DNA from: Gordionus sp. m RMFG-2023
Taxonomy: Eukaryota > Nematomorpha > Gordioida > Chordodea > Parachordodidae
Length of the DNA stretch: 64,000 nucleotides
Direction: 5' to 3'
Assembly: GCF_954871325.1 (NCBI RefSeq)
Contig: NC_088779.1
Location: 12,960,846-13,024,845 of the forward strand
Shown here: positions 11,594 through 23,400 of the stretch, one piece after another
Layout of the letters: each line of letters opens with the position of its first letter
How positions within the stretch are numbered: the first letter of the stretch is position 1
Notes under the pieces: model-generated
The model's database searches: none
Told to the model about the DNA's origin: nothing
What the model saw: the letters and a program-made list of their open reading frames with translations, nothing else
Program-made: the position numbers and the translations under genes

Positions 11594-12350
11594 AGCTATA
11601 TTCCAATCATAAACTAGAATATACTAAATATTAATTTAATGGAAGGCGCAACTAAAACAATTAAATTTTTATTTTATTTTTTATTAACACTTTTAACACT
11701 AAAATATTTAACATTTTGTGCTCTATATATATACATTTTAAATTTACATTTTTACTTATTAAAAATAATAAGTTTTTTAAAAGGTTAAAGAATTTCGACA
11801 AGTTCGTCCTTATATTTTATAAAAATAAAAGAAAATTTACGAGAAGGTCATTTAATTTAAAAAGAAAATATAAAAAGTTTTGTATTTCAAATATATATTT
11901 AACATTTCCCTCTTGTTGAACATTGCTTGTTGATTTGCTTTGATCATCCCATTTCTCTTTCAAAATTTTATATATTTATAACAATCATTTTCTATGTCGT
12001 AATTCATATTCTCGCTTTTGAACTTGACTTTGAATTTTCGAATTTTGAACTTGAACTTGTTCACTTCTTCCCCCTCTAAAAATTTTTTCTCCTTTGTAGT
12101 AGAATTTTCATTTGATATTTTGTTCGTTGTTTAGCCTGAGTCATATCTTTTTCATTGGTTTGTTCGTAGATTGTCATCCTTATCGTCTAATCATTCGCTT
12201 GAACATCATCCTCACATTAGCTTGTTCATCTCGTTATTTATTATCATTTTTATTTATTTATCTTGTAAATATATATTATGTTCAATATATCTCAAAAATA
12301 ATTTTGGAATAATTGAAATGATAATGGAATAAATAATTTATCAGAATCAT
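11594..12350. other. No clear gene
   Basis: AT-rich, with several TTCAA/GAACTTGA-type repeats near 12000-12070 that read as a Q/V/S-rich stretch on the minus strand. They could be the tail of the relic described for 12351-13110. No start, signal or known motif. Confidence 0.35.
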
Positions 12351-13110
12351 TCATAAGAATAAGAATTTGGAATATAGAATAATAGAATATTTGGAATTGT
12401 CTCGTTTTATATAATTATTTTTATTTTTAAATTTTACTCCTTTATTTTTCAATTTAAACAATTTTATATCATAATTTATCTTCAACTTGTTCTTTATAAA
12501 GAAATTTCTCTTTCTCCTTCCATCTTCAACATACGATCTCCATATCATACTCTTAAAAACTTTTTCAACATCAAGATATTTAATCACCTTGCCTCTCTTT
12601 TTAATATTTGTTTTAATTTTCTTTATTTCCAAAGTTTTTTTAAATTTTTTATTAATTATAAAATTTTTTATTTTATTATTTTCTCTAATTTTTTTTTCAT
12701 TATTGTTTTTAATCACTATTATTTCTTCAATTGTTATCCTATGATTTATTTCTTTTAATTTATAAGAATTTATTTTTTTTTAACATTTAGTATTAAAATT
12801 TACATAATTCAATTTAAGTTTTTATTTTGACTTTTAAAATTTTTATTAGGATAAGATATATTATTTGATCTAGATTTTTCATTTATCTCTTTTACCTCTT
12901 TATAATTACAAAAACATTTTAATATAGATATTGCTTCTTCATAACTTGAACTTCCATATATCGGTAACATTGTGTCCATAAGCAAATATAAGTCATCTGG
13001 TAGATTAAATGTTAAACTCAAGCTTTACTCTCATGGTATATTAAATAATCTTCTAATTCATCTCTGGATTTTGTTTTATTCTTGTTGTCCCATATAGGTT
13101 TATTCATATT
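12351..13110 (-). pseudogene. Unrecognised coding relic on the minus strand
   Basis: Reading from 13110 leftwards gives a MNKPIWDNKNKTKSRDELED-like start, then (shifted frame) LSLTFNLPDDLYLLMD, PIYGSSSYEEAISILKCF and a lysine/asparagine-rich tail. A further 121-codon open stretch follows at 12351-12716 (GKVIKYLDVEKVFKSM, VEDGRRKRNF). The order and spacing look like one decayed protein, possibly a mobile-element structural or host gene. I do not recognise the family, and lysine/asparagine content is partly a by-product of base composition. Confidence 0.25.
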
Positions 13111-13149
13111 TTAAATATTTTATTATTAAAATTTTATTATGCAAATATT

Positions 13150-14080
13150 TGAGGTCCATTAATAATAAGTTCAGTAAGTTAAGGATTCGCTTGGAAGTGG
13201 ATATAGTTTATATTCAAGAGACGCATTGGACTAATCCTGTAAGATATACTGCAATGGCTATCAATTTATTTTCCCCAGCGAGACTGGTAAAACTGGTGTG
13301 GTGTATGTTTAGTCATAAAAAATGACATGGAGAGTTACTTATCAAATTTTAATGCTCTTAACAGTAGAATATGAAGCATTAAATTAATCGAGATATAAAT
13401 GTCTTAAAATTGTAAATGTTTCGTTGCCATAATTATTTTTTTAAAAAATAACTTCTTCCCAAGTTTATCGGAGTGCCTGAATAAATTTCCAAAACTCAAA
13501 GGATTCTTGTTAATAGGTGATTTTAACGAAGTCGAACTATTGTGGGTGAAAATTCATAATTCCCTATGTTCAGGAGCTCTAAATATGAACTAGGGTGCTA
13601 GAGGGAAACAACTTTTGGGTATTTGTCTAAATCAACCTATCATCGGGAACACTCAGACTCCAGAGAAATATTTACTTGCTTTAGCGCATCATATAATACC
13701 TCGTCCCAAATATATCATTTTATTTGCTCTAATGAAACGATTGGAAAAATAAACAGAATTAAGGTTCACCGCAGGCTTAATTCGGAACACAGAATTATTA
13801 TCTCCTATTTAAATATTTATCATAAAATATGACACAAAAGCAAAAGAAAGGATGAGCTAATGAGTTTTAAAATACAAAAGAGGAATAAGTAAACAAAAAT
13901 TAGAGAATATTTACTGAATATAAACATTTTGCAAGAGGATAGATATAACTACAGACAGACTGGGTAAATACATGCGACATTTTTATAAAATTATCAGTAA
14001 ATTCCTTGCCCATTAAAGATAGATACCAGGAGTGGATCTCAACATTAAGGAATCTAATGCGCCCCGGTCTTCCCTACTAA
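13150..14080 (+). pseudogene. LINE fragment: AP-type endonuclease domain
   Basis: Two signature motifs of the apurinic-like endonuclease of non-LTR retrotransposons are present in the right order and spacing. VDIVYIQETHWT (about 13200-13235) is the catalytic Q-E-T-H segment. LLIGDFNEVEL (about 13505-13540) is the G-D-F-N segment. A later SSQIYHFICSNETIGKI and RLNSEHRIII stretch (about 13700-13805) fits the domain end, with R-L-N-S-E-H in place of the usual S/D-H-R. Several stops and frame shifts make it non-functional. No reverse transcriptase or poly(A) tail follows, so this is a broken internal piece. Confidence 0.6.
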
Positions 14081-15226
14081 AAATATTTGAAAGAAACAGT
14101 GAGTAAAAAATTGAAATATTTTAAATTAAATTTATTTTCTTACATGGACCACTCATTTTAAAATGGTTTGTTTGAAATACTTGTATAAATTGTGAATTTT
14201 TTGGAAGTTTCAGAGGCCAATTTTTCTCCACATTTTAAAGCTAAAGACCGGTCACTATTTTTTTGACCTAAAAACTACTTGATAGTTTTGAATATTCATA
14301 TCTATGCTGTCTACATCTTTCACTTATTATATTTCTCCATACCATTGAATTAATTTACATATTTATTTCTTTAGCGTTTTTACCATTGACCTCTTCTATA
14401 GGCAGAACACTTAATACATTCTCTTTCCACTCTCTTTCTCACCTTTTTTACTATCTAGGAGTAAGGGAGCTTAATGTATGGTTAATTCTTATCTTTTAAT
14501 TCATCACTACTTATAATTAAGCTGTGCAAAAACTAAATATATAGGTTTTGGAAGAATAATTTAACAAAATCTTATCCAAAATATTTTATTTATTATCCCT
14601 TCCATTCATAATGCCTATATTATTTTAAGAGGAAAGAAATTGAGCTAAAAATTTAATTTTAAAATGGCAAGATATTCTCTTGAAAGGAAATACCCACTAT
14701 TTGCATTGGGATCATGACAATACTTTTTTATATAGCCAGGGCCGTAACTAAAGAAAAGAAGGAAAAGTTTCAATCAAAATGGAAAATAGATTTTAAAAAA
14801 AAGTTAAATCGAAAAGATAAAGATCTTATCAAGAAAAATTCACAAAAATTGTTTTCTTTTTACATTAATTCTATAGTAAAGATTAATCATAATGAGATCT
14901 GTCATATATGACAATATATGAGGTGATAAATAGAAAGAAAAGAGAGATGGGAATTGGAAACATTACAGATGTTCATTCATTATTATTATTAGCATTAATT
15001 TTTATTATATTTTTTAGTTGATTTGAATATTTTTTATATACATGAAGATATTGGATACAATAAAACGGTTGACATAATTTTAAATATATATTATAATTAT
15101 TATATTGTAAATACCTGAATTTAAGGGTATAAACATATAAAGATAATTAGTTGGTAAAAAATTAACAATATAATTAAAACAAACCATATTTCATAACAAG
15201 ACGATCCATATTTATTCATTAAAAAA
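14081..15226. other. No gene seen
   Basis: AT-rich DNA. A 65-codon lysine-rich frame (14714-14911) shows no motif and is of chance length. Confidence 0.45.
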
Positions 15227-15496
15227 ATATCCATTAAGAAAAATATAATATAATAAATCATAATTATCCAACTCTCCATCTCACAAGGTCCATTCTTTGT
15301 TCCTCGCTGACATCTTCTCCCATTAATCCAATTCTTCATCCTAAATTTTCAACAAAGGACTTTTTATTGACCATCCACCATGTGATGATCCACCTCTTCT
15401 TCTCCACCAAGGAACACTCAAATCCCCTGTCAGAAAATAACTGACATTTGATATATTAAATTAAATTTGTTTCTTATTTTTTTCAACAGCTACAAC
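15227..15496 (+). repeat. 270-bp dispersed repeat unit, copy A
   Basis: The unit begins at ATCCATTAAGAAAAATATAA, contains CCACCATGTGATGATCCACC and CCCCTGTCAGAAAATAACTG, and ends at TTTCAACAGCTACAACA. It recurs in direct orientation at 20117-20392 and inverted at 27455-27742 inside the foldback element. The short frame on its minus strand is not kept between copies, so it is taken as non-coding. Confidence 0.75.
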
Positions 15497-15534
15497 ACGC
15501 CCACCCTTTACAAGCCCAGCGTCCCTCTCTCTGT

Positions 15535-15690
15535 GGTGGTGTTGTATCGAATCGCCCTTAGAATTGTATCGAATCGCCCCTTTAAATTTTATCGACTTTG
15601 AATGGTATCGATTTTAAATTGTATCGAATCACCTCTTTGAATTGTATCGGGATGCCTTGAAGACGTTCAGGGAATTTATCGAATCGTCTC
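15535..15690 (+). repeat. Degenerate TTGTATCGAATCGCC tandem array
   Basis: TTGTATCGAATCGCCC, ATTGTATCGAATCGCCCCTTT, TTTTATCGACTTTGAATGG, ATTGTATCGAATCACCTCTTT, ATTGTATCGGGATGCC and TTTATCGAATCGTC follow one another at about 25-bp spacing. At least six diverged units are present. It begins right after dispersed repeat copy A. Confidence 0.6.
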
Positions 15691-16700
15691 CCCGTATGAT
15701 GATTTATAATATAATATCTCCGATACCTTTCAATATATAATCGCGAAAACACATATTACCAATAATGACAAGTACATTGGGGTATCTGCATTTACAATCT
15801 ATGGAACATTAATATGGACAATATAATATCAGCCCAAGCATAATAATTCATTCATTTTAAGACATTTGGGAAATATGAGCTATAATATACATTATTTGGG
15901 TATGATTCATGGTAATTAAGAAATAATGATTTTACATATAATAATGTAATGTGAACATATGGTCTGTGTGTGAAATGCAATTTCAACACATGTAATTTTC
16001 CTTCTGTCATGTGAAAAAAAACAAAGCTACATCTTTATAAATATCTCCTAAAATAAATATACAAATCCATCTTTAGGTATTAAAATTAATTGCGAAACTT
16101 TGCCGAACAAAGATTTTAAATAAAATTACAAGACATATGTATAGAAATAAATTTAATATTTTATAGGGAGGAAAAATATATAATATGTAGAAAATAAAAT
16201 ATTTTCCATCTAGGAATTACTCAGTATCCTAAGAAAAATATCCCATTTCTACCTAACTCTGCCATCACAATTAGCACAAATTCACAAAAATGTAGAATGC
16301 AAAGTAACAAAAATTGAGAATATAATGGGCTATATGGTATATACGTAAAGAATTTTTAATGTACCTTCACAATATAAAATAATTTGAGTCTTTTCTTTAA
16401 AAAAAATGTTCATAAAATAAATAGTAAAATGTGATGTGTTATAAAATTATTACAAAGATAAAAAAAAATGTATTATGCAGTATAAATTTCAAAAAAAAAT
16501 TTACACCAAAAAAAAAAACTTTCTCCAGTATGCAAACTAAACAATATTTTCACCTCAAGGCATACCCCTCAACATGGGCTGACCTTATCTGTAAAAATAA
16601 TTTCCCTTCACATCATTGCATACCATAAAAATAATATAATAATTGCAAATAGAACTTTTTATAAAAATTTTATAATTAAAAAAAAAATATATATATTAAA
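15691..16700. other. No gene seen
   Basis: AT-rich DNA before the 16.7-kb transposon. No supported feature. Confidence 0.5.
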
Positions 16701-19401
16701 CAGGGTTGGCATGTCGGTCAATTGACCGGAGGAGTATTTGACCGGTCAAATACGGTCAAATACTCTATAAATATTTTGATATAATTAACTAGTATGCATT
16801 AAAAGCATGTTTATCAATCTTATTAGGTTACAATTATTTAAAAAATTATTTGTATCATGAATTGTTAAAAACAAAAGAATTTTTTTATTGTTAAAATATA
16901 AATATGTAATTTTTCTAAATATAGTAATATTTTTAGTTATTTTTTTGCCTAATCATTGCTGTTTCTCGCCTTCTTTATTTTTTTCAATTCATTTTTCTTA
17001 AAAAAAATAAAAATACCTGATTTATTATAATCATAATATAATTTTTTCATTCTTATTTTTTAATAAATTTAAATTTTATTTAATATTTAGCCGAGTATAA
17101 ATTATATTAATCCTCATTTGTTTTACTTACACTTGCTATATTTGGTTTTTAAAATTAATTTTCATTTTAATTGTTCTGGTCAGATTTACGGAATATTATT
17201 CAATTCTGGTAAAAAATTATATATATTATATTATATTTATAATATTAAGAAATTATTGGAATAATTGGTCGATAATTATAAAATAGTTAAGATTGATTAA
17301 CTTTACAATAATCAAAATCATTTTTTGTTAAATTTTAATATATTAGGGATTATGATCAAACCAAAGCATCATGTTTGGAAACATTTTCAAGAAGTACGCG
17401 ATGGTAAATCAGTTAAAGCGGTGTACAAGTTTTGCAAGATGTCCTATATCACCCACGTTAATAGAATGGTCAAACATTTATTAAGCAGCTGTACTATGTG
17501 CCCTGTTATAATTAAGGAAAAATTTTATTCAAATTCCAAAATATCAACCTCTACAAAAAATATCACAAATGTAATTTGTAATACTTCTAAGTCTAACTCT
17601 AATGAAGAATTGGGTGAAATTAGTGAGAATGATTATCAAATGAACAATATTTTGTCTTGTGACTCAGGAGAATTTGATTCCATTATTTCTAATCAATCTA
17701 CAAGCAAGGCGATTAAATATAAATCTCAATCTTGTATAACCGGTTTCATAGATAGAATTAATCCCAAAGAAAAAAATGAGCTGAATCAATTGTTTGCAAA
17801 GGCTGTATATGCGAGCAATTTACCTTTCCACATCACTGAAAATCCCTACATCCAAGAATTTTTTAAAAAAATACGTCCTATTTACACATTACCCAGGAGA
17901 AGGCAGCTGGCTGGATATCTTCTAGACAAAGCGTCAGGTGATATGGAGGTGAGAGTTGCAGATATAATAGATAAAGCTCCTTACTTATCAATTGTATCAG
18001 ATGGCTGGAGCAACATTAGAAACGAGAGTATTATTAATTTTATGGTGATGACGCCTGTTCCAGTGTTCTACAAATTTCTAAATACTGAGGAAAATCGCCA
18101 TACGGCAGATTATATTGCCCAGGAATTTAAAAATGTAATTCATGAATTGAATCCGGTAAAAGTATATTCTTTAGTTACTGATAATGCCGCTAACATGAAA
18201 GCAGCCTGGAGAAGTCTAAAATCTGAATCTATTTATAATCATATACAATGTTATGGTTATGCAGCGCATACATTGCAGTTATTCTTTCACGATTTTGAAC
18301 GATTGAACGCCTTCAGTGACCATATTTCAATAATTAAAAAAATTGTTAAATTTTTCAAGAATAAACACATACCAGCTGCAGTATTTTCCCGTAATAAGAA
18401 TCTTCATGGCATACCATCTACATTAAGTACAATTAGCCAAACAAGATGGGCATCGTCAATAAAATGTATGGAACAAATTCAAATATGCAAGAAAGCTCTA
18501 AAAGCATCAGTTGTTGAAGAAGCTGTTTGTGATATTTGTCCCATAGAAATTACCAATAATATATTAAACGAAGAATTTTGGACGAAAAATTTAAAATTTT
18601 TAGCTATACTCCAACCTTTAGCTACCTTTGTTGAAAGTGCAAGGGGATAAATGTACTTTGGCCCAAGTAAAAAACGAGATGCTTAATTTGGAAAAACACA
18701 TAATACAATCATGCCATGATACATGTGCTCACAATGCTGCTTATTTATTGGACCCCCAATATCAAGGGGAGCATCTTACTAATACTGAATTTGATGAAGC
18801 ATGTAATATAATACAAGAATTGGGTATTTTACAAGGTGGTGATAATCAAAGTATTTTGAGTAATATAGTAAATTTCTGAAGCAAAAGCGGTATATTTAAT
18901 AGCCATAATATGTGGAAAGTTGTAACTTCCATAAGAAACAATCAAATTTCGGCCTCAAGTTGGTGGAATGCATTTTGCCCACCTTGCCCATTAAGAGAAG
19001 TCGCTAATATTTTACTAACATTTCCTAGTTCGACTTCTTCTTCTGAAAGAAATTGGTCGGTTTGGGGCAATATTCACACGAAAAACAGAAATAGATTAAA
19101 GGCTTCTAAAGCAGGAAAATTAGTAAGAGTGTATCATAATTTAAGATTGATTAAAAATATTAAAGAAAATAATGATATTGTAAATGAATCGGAACAAGAC
19201 TCTGCCACGGAGGGTGAAACATTGACTATAGAATGAATTAAAAAATATTATGATATTTATTATTATACATAGATTTATTATAATATTATATAAATGCAAA
19301 ATAAAGTTAATATTGGTGTAAAAAACATTTATTTGAATTTGACCGGTCAAATATCGGTCAATTGACCGAATTGTATTTGACCGGTCAAATGCACAACCCT
19401 G
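16701..19401 (+). mobile_element. Nearly intact hAT transposon (CAGGGTTG ends)
   Basis: The ends are CAGGGTTGGCATG and (reverse complement of the right end) CAGGGTTGTGCATTTG, flanked by a perfect 8-bp duplication ATATTAAA (16693-16700, 19402-19409). Subterminal regions at both ends hold palindromic TTGACCGGTCAA and GGTCAATTGACCG copies, the likely transposase binding sites. The 2.7-kb element carries one transposase gene with only two visible lesions, so the insertion is young. Confidence 0.95.
17325..19236 (+). pseudogene. hAT transposase with BED finger, two lesions
   Basis: This would cut and paste the surrounding element in the nucleus. The N-terminus has a BED-like finger, VWKHFQEV...VYKFCKM...HVNRMVKHLLSSC. 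The first Cys of the usual C-x2-C is Tyr (VYKFC), so the finger may be damaged. Then come the catalytic core SIVSDGWSN (about 17993-18020), LVTDNAANM (about 18172-18200), the Y-A-A-H-T-L-Q-L helix (about 18260) and the TRWASS segment (about 18440). The C-terminal dimerisation part is FPSSTSSSERNWSVWGNIHT (about 19018-19080). The frame shifts by one base in a GGGG run near 18640 (one extra G), and a single TGA stands at 18877-18879. Otherwise it is open from 17325 to 19236. The core resembles the DUF659 group of hATs. A start downstream at MIKPKHH is also possible. Confidence 0.9.
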
Positions 19402-19447
19402 ATATTAAATTTAAAGATTTCATAATTTGGGAAAAAAAAAATATTAT

Positions 19448-19553
19448 ACATCATCTGATATATCATATAAATTCCTATCCAATTTATATATATACTAAAT
19501 ACATCATCTGATATATCATATAAATTCCTATCTAATTTATATATATAATAAAT
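19448..19553 (+). repeat. Tandem duplication, 53-bp unit, two copies
   Basis: ACATCATCTGATATATCATA, ATAAATTCCTATC and AATTTATATATATA occur twice, 53 bp apart, with only a few differences. It lies just outside the transposon. Confidence 0.85.
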
Positions 19554-20116
19554 GCAGACACTAAATCAAAATAACTATTATCTTTCATAATTAAATATAT
19601 CATATGTGTAATTCACATTACACCCTATTTCATAAAAATGGTTAATTACTTCAAAATAAACAACATTAACTCACCCTCAATAGATCCTTTAATATACCAA
19701 CCTTAATTGAAACTAAATTACAAATACAATATATTAACATTAATTAATAATAAATGATCCCACACATGTCCATCCCTTTAAAAACCCAAAATGCATAATT
19801 GTAATATACACTTTATTACAAAAGTCTATTTCCATATATATTTTCCTAAATTTCAAATATTTAAATTTAGCAATCCTTTCTGTCCTGCTGATCATGAGGT
19901 CTTTTATCTTCCTATGACGGAATACCTATAACACCATTCAATGAGTCTTAAGGCATATCAAATAATAAACAAAATTGGATGTACCATATACATCTAGACC
20001 TATAATATACCAAATATTACTGTCTTAAATTCCTGATCTTATTTTCATATTCCTGCCTAATACCCATTACATACTTTCTATCGTTACCTTTGTAAGCTAA
20101 ATAACAACAATCTAAT
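19554..20116. other. No gene seen
   Basis: AT-rich intergenic DNA. Confidence 0.5.
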
Positions 20117-20392
20117 ATCTATCCATTAAGAAAAATATAATATAATAAATCATAATTATCCAACTCTCCATCTCACAAGGTCCACTTTGTTCCTCGCTGA
20201 CATATTCTACCATTAATCCAATTCTTCATCCTAAATTTCCAACAAATGACTTTTTATTGACCATCCACCATGTGATGATCCACCTCTTCTTGTCCACCAA
20301 GGAAAACTCAAATCCCCTGTCAGAAAATAACTGACATTTGATGTATTAAATTAAATTTGTTTCTTATTTTTTTCAACAGCTACAACAATAAT
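20117..20392 (+). repeat. 270-bp dispersed repeat unit, copy B
   Basis: Same order of blocks as 15227-15496 with few changes. It abuts the 5' end of the gypsy fossil at 20394, ending TACAACAATAAT. The copy in the foldback element also continues TACAACAATAAT, so the original unit was longer than copy A shows. Confidence 0.75.
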
Positions 20393-20452
20393 ATGTTCTA
20401 TTTTAGATATTTTTGTCATATATTTTAAAAGGTTATAATATTCAATGTTATT

Positions 20453-23400
20453 CAGTGGCGTAGACAAGGGGAGGGGGGGTGGGGTTGAATTACCCCCCTC
20501 CCCCCCCCCATGGAAAAAAATGTTTTTTTTTTAAATTAATTTTTTTTTTTTTATAAAATAAAAAATTATTATTTTTTTATTGCGAATAATTATATTTAAA
20601 AAACGGTTTCAATTTAGAGAAATAAGATAATATATATTTATAAAAAAAGGAGTTTTAATTTTAAATGATCACATCGTTTAAAAATATATATAAATTATAT
20701 GAACTAAAATATTAAACAACAATAAGAATAAAGATATATTGTATTTGTAAATAATTTCTGGCATAGTTAAATTAGAATATTAAATAACAATAAAGATATT
20801 TTGTAAATATTTTCTGGCTTGGCATAGTTAAATTAGATATTTATAAATTTAATTATTAAATATATATTTTTAAATTTAAACTATTTAGATAGTTTGTTTT
20901 GTTTGTAAATTTTAAGTTTTTATCATTTTTAAATATGGATATCCGTAAATTTTTTTGTCAACAACAAAAAGAAAAAGGTATATATTAATTTATTTATAAA
21001 ATTTAAGTTATGTAATTTGAATTAGAAATATATATGGACTAGTGAAAATCAGCCATCAGTTGAGTTCGAAGGTAATGGTATTATCAATATGTTTTATTTA
21101 AATCTTGCAATTAGAAATACCAGACATACCATTACCACTCCATCTCCATGGGAAAACCAATGATGAGTTAGCTACAAAATCATCAAATGATGGTATATAT
21201 TCTAAATTATTTATAATTTCTAATATTTTTTAATTAAAAATAGAAACATTATGTGTTACAAAAGCATGTGAGCTATCAGTTGATTTGGCTGGAAAATCAT
21301 CAAATGATGGTATAGTATTTATTTTAATTCCATTTTTTTTATTTGTAAATTATACTATTTTCATTTTGAGTTATTAAAATTTTGCAATGTACGATATTTA
21401 GTTATAATTTTAAAGTTAGTCATTTTTTTGTGTTATTTTGCAAAAGGTAGTACATTATAAGTCAAACAGAGTTGAGCAGTATTGAAAACTTGTATCTACA
21501 ATACAAACAGAGTTGGGCAGGCCCTCCAGAAAAATAATCTAGATACAGATTTGTTGTGAAAAAATGAATCTTAGATACAGATGATTTATCATTACCAATT
21601 AAACTAGAATAGTTTATAATATACAGTTTTTATTATTTATTTGTGAAGAACATAATTATTTTCTTAAAATCTTTTGTATATACAATCTTGGGCAGCTATA
21701 ATATTTAGGAACTTATTTTCATAATTTAAATATTACTACCTTCTTCACTTCCATGAGTGTAAATCATCCTACAAATATAAAAATATTAATTAAAACTGGT
21801 AATGATATTCTATAGTAATTTCCTTCTACTTGTATCTGTCTTTAAATTTTTATTAAGAAACTTTGATATCTATCTGAGATACATTTTTTATAATCCAGAT
21901 TTTTTTCTTGTGCTGCTCAGCTCTTAACATTGAAATTCATATTGAAATATATCATTTAAAATCTAAAAAAAATATAGAAACACCACACCGTTCTCAAAAA
22001 GATGTTTCACTTTACTTAAATTTTCATTTTAAAAATGATAATGAAAAATTGTTAGCTGTTCAAAATATTTGGATACCTGACAAATGTTATAAATTTCCAT
22101 TGCCCTTGGGCAAAAGAAATTTAACCTTTCAAGCATCCTGGCTTAACAAATATAAGTGGCTTGCTTACTCAGCCGATGAAAAGGGCGCATTTTGTAAAGT
22201 TTGCGTCATATTTTCCCCAAGATATGCTGGAAATGGGTTACAAAAACTCAAAACATTGGTAAGTCAAGTGTATACAAGATGGAAAGATGCGCTCGAAAAT
22301 TTTAATTATCATCAAAAAAATAAATATCATCTTAATTCCTGTGAGATAATGGATTCTTTAAAAGAAATCTCAATGAATCAAAAGATATCAATATCTAATG
22401 TATTGAATAAAAAAATTTTTGATATTGTTACAAAAAATCGATCAAGAATAATTATAATTATTGATGCTATCATTTGGTTAGGGAGGCAGGGCTTGGCGTT
22501 AAGAGCTCATAGGATATCTCCTGGCCCCCTAACACTTACATCCCCTTCTCACAATGAAGGAAATTTCAAGGAATTATTGAAATTTTTATGTAATAATAAT
22601 GACAACTACCTAAAGCTTTTTGAAAGCTCCTCTAAAAATGCTACTTACCTAAGTCCCACTATTCAAAATGAAATAATATCAATATGCAATCAGTTTATAT
22701 TAAAGGAACTTTCTTCAAAAGTCAAAGCATCACCATTTTTTAGTGTTTTGGCGGATGAAACTTCCGATATTGGTAATATTGAACAACTATCCATAGCAAT
22801 AAGGTTTATTGATATGGAATCAGGTAATTATAAAATGAAGGAACTATTTGTTCAATTTATTGAATTACCTGACACTAAGTCAGAAACGATTGCTAATCAA
22901 ATTATTAAATCACTTCAAAACCTGGATTTAAATTTAAATCTACTGAGAGGCCAAGGGTACGATGGAGCTCCCTCGATGAGTGGCCATGTTAAAGGGGTCC
23001 AGTCAAGAATTAGAGAGCTTTATAGCACAGCTCTTTATGTTCACTGCAGTTCACATTGCCTGAATTTGATGATAACTGAGGCATGTGAAATTAGAGACAT
23101 CCGGAACAGTTTACGTAAAAAGATTTTGATTTAATTGAAATTTATTAGATTTTATTATGTATTATAGATATCTTTATATAATTTTTATATATTTTTCAAA
23201 ATTTAGAAACAATATCGTCGGTTTGTGACTTCTTTACCCCACCCAAGAAGAGGGAGATTTTTACCCAAACGTTCGATGAAATTGATTCAAAAAAATTCAA
23301 AAAAAAAATTCAAAAGATTTTGTCCCACAAGATTCATTGAAAGACAACAATCGGTGAAGGTTTTCATCGAGTTATATGAGGTTATTTTTGCGGCACTGGA

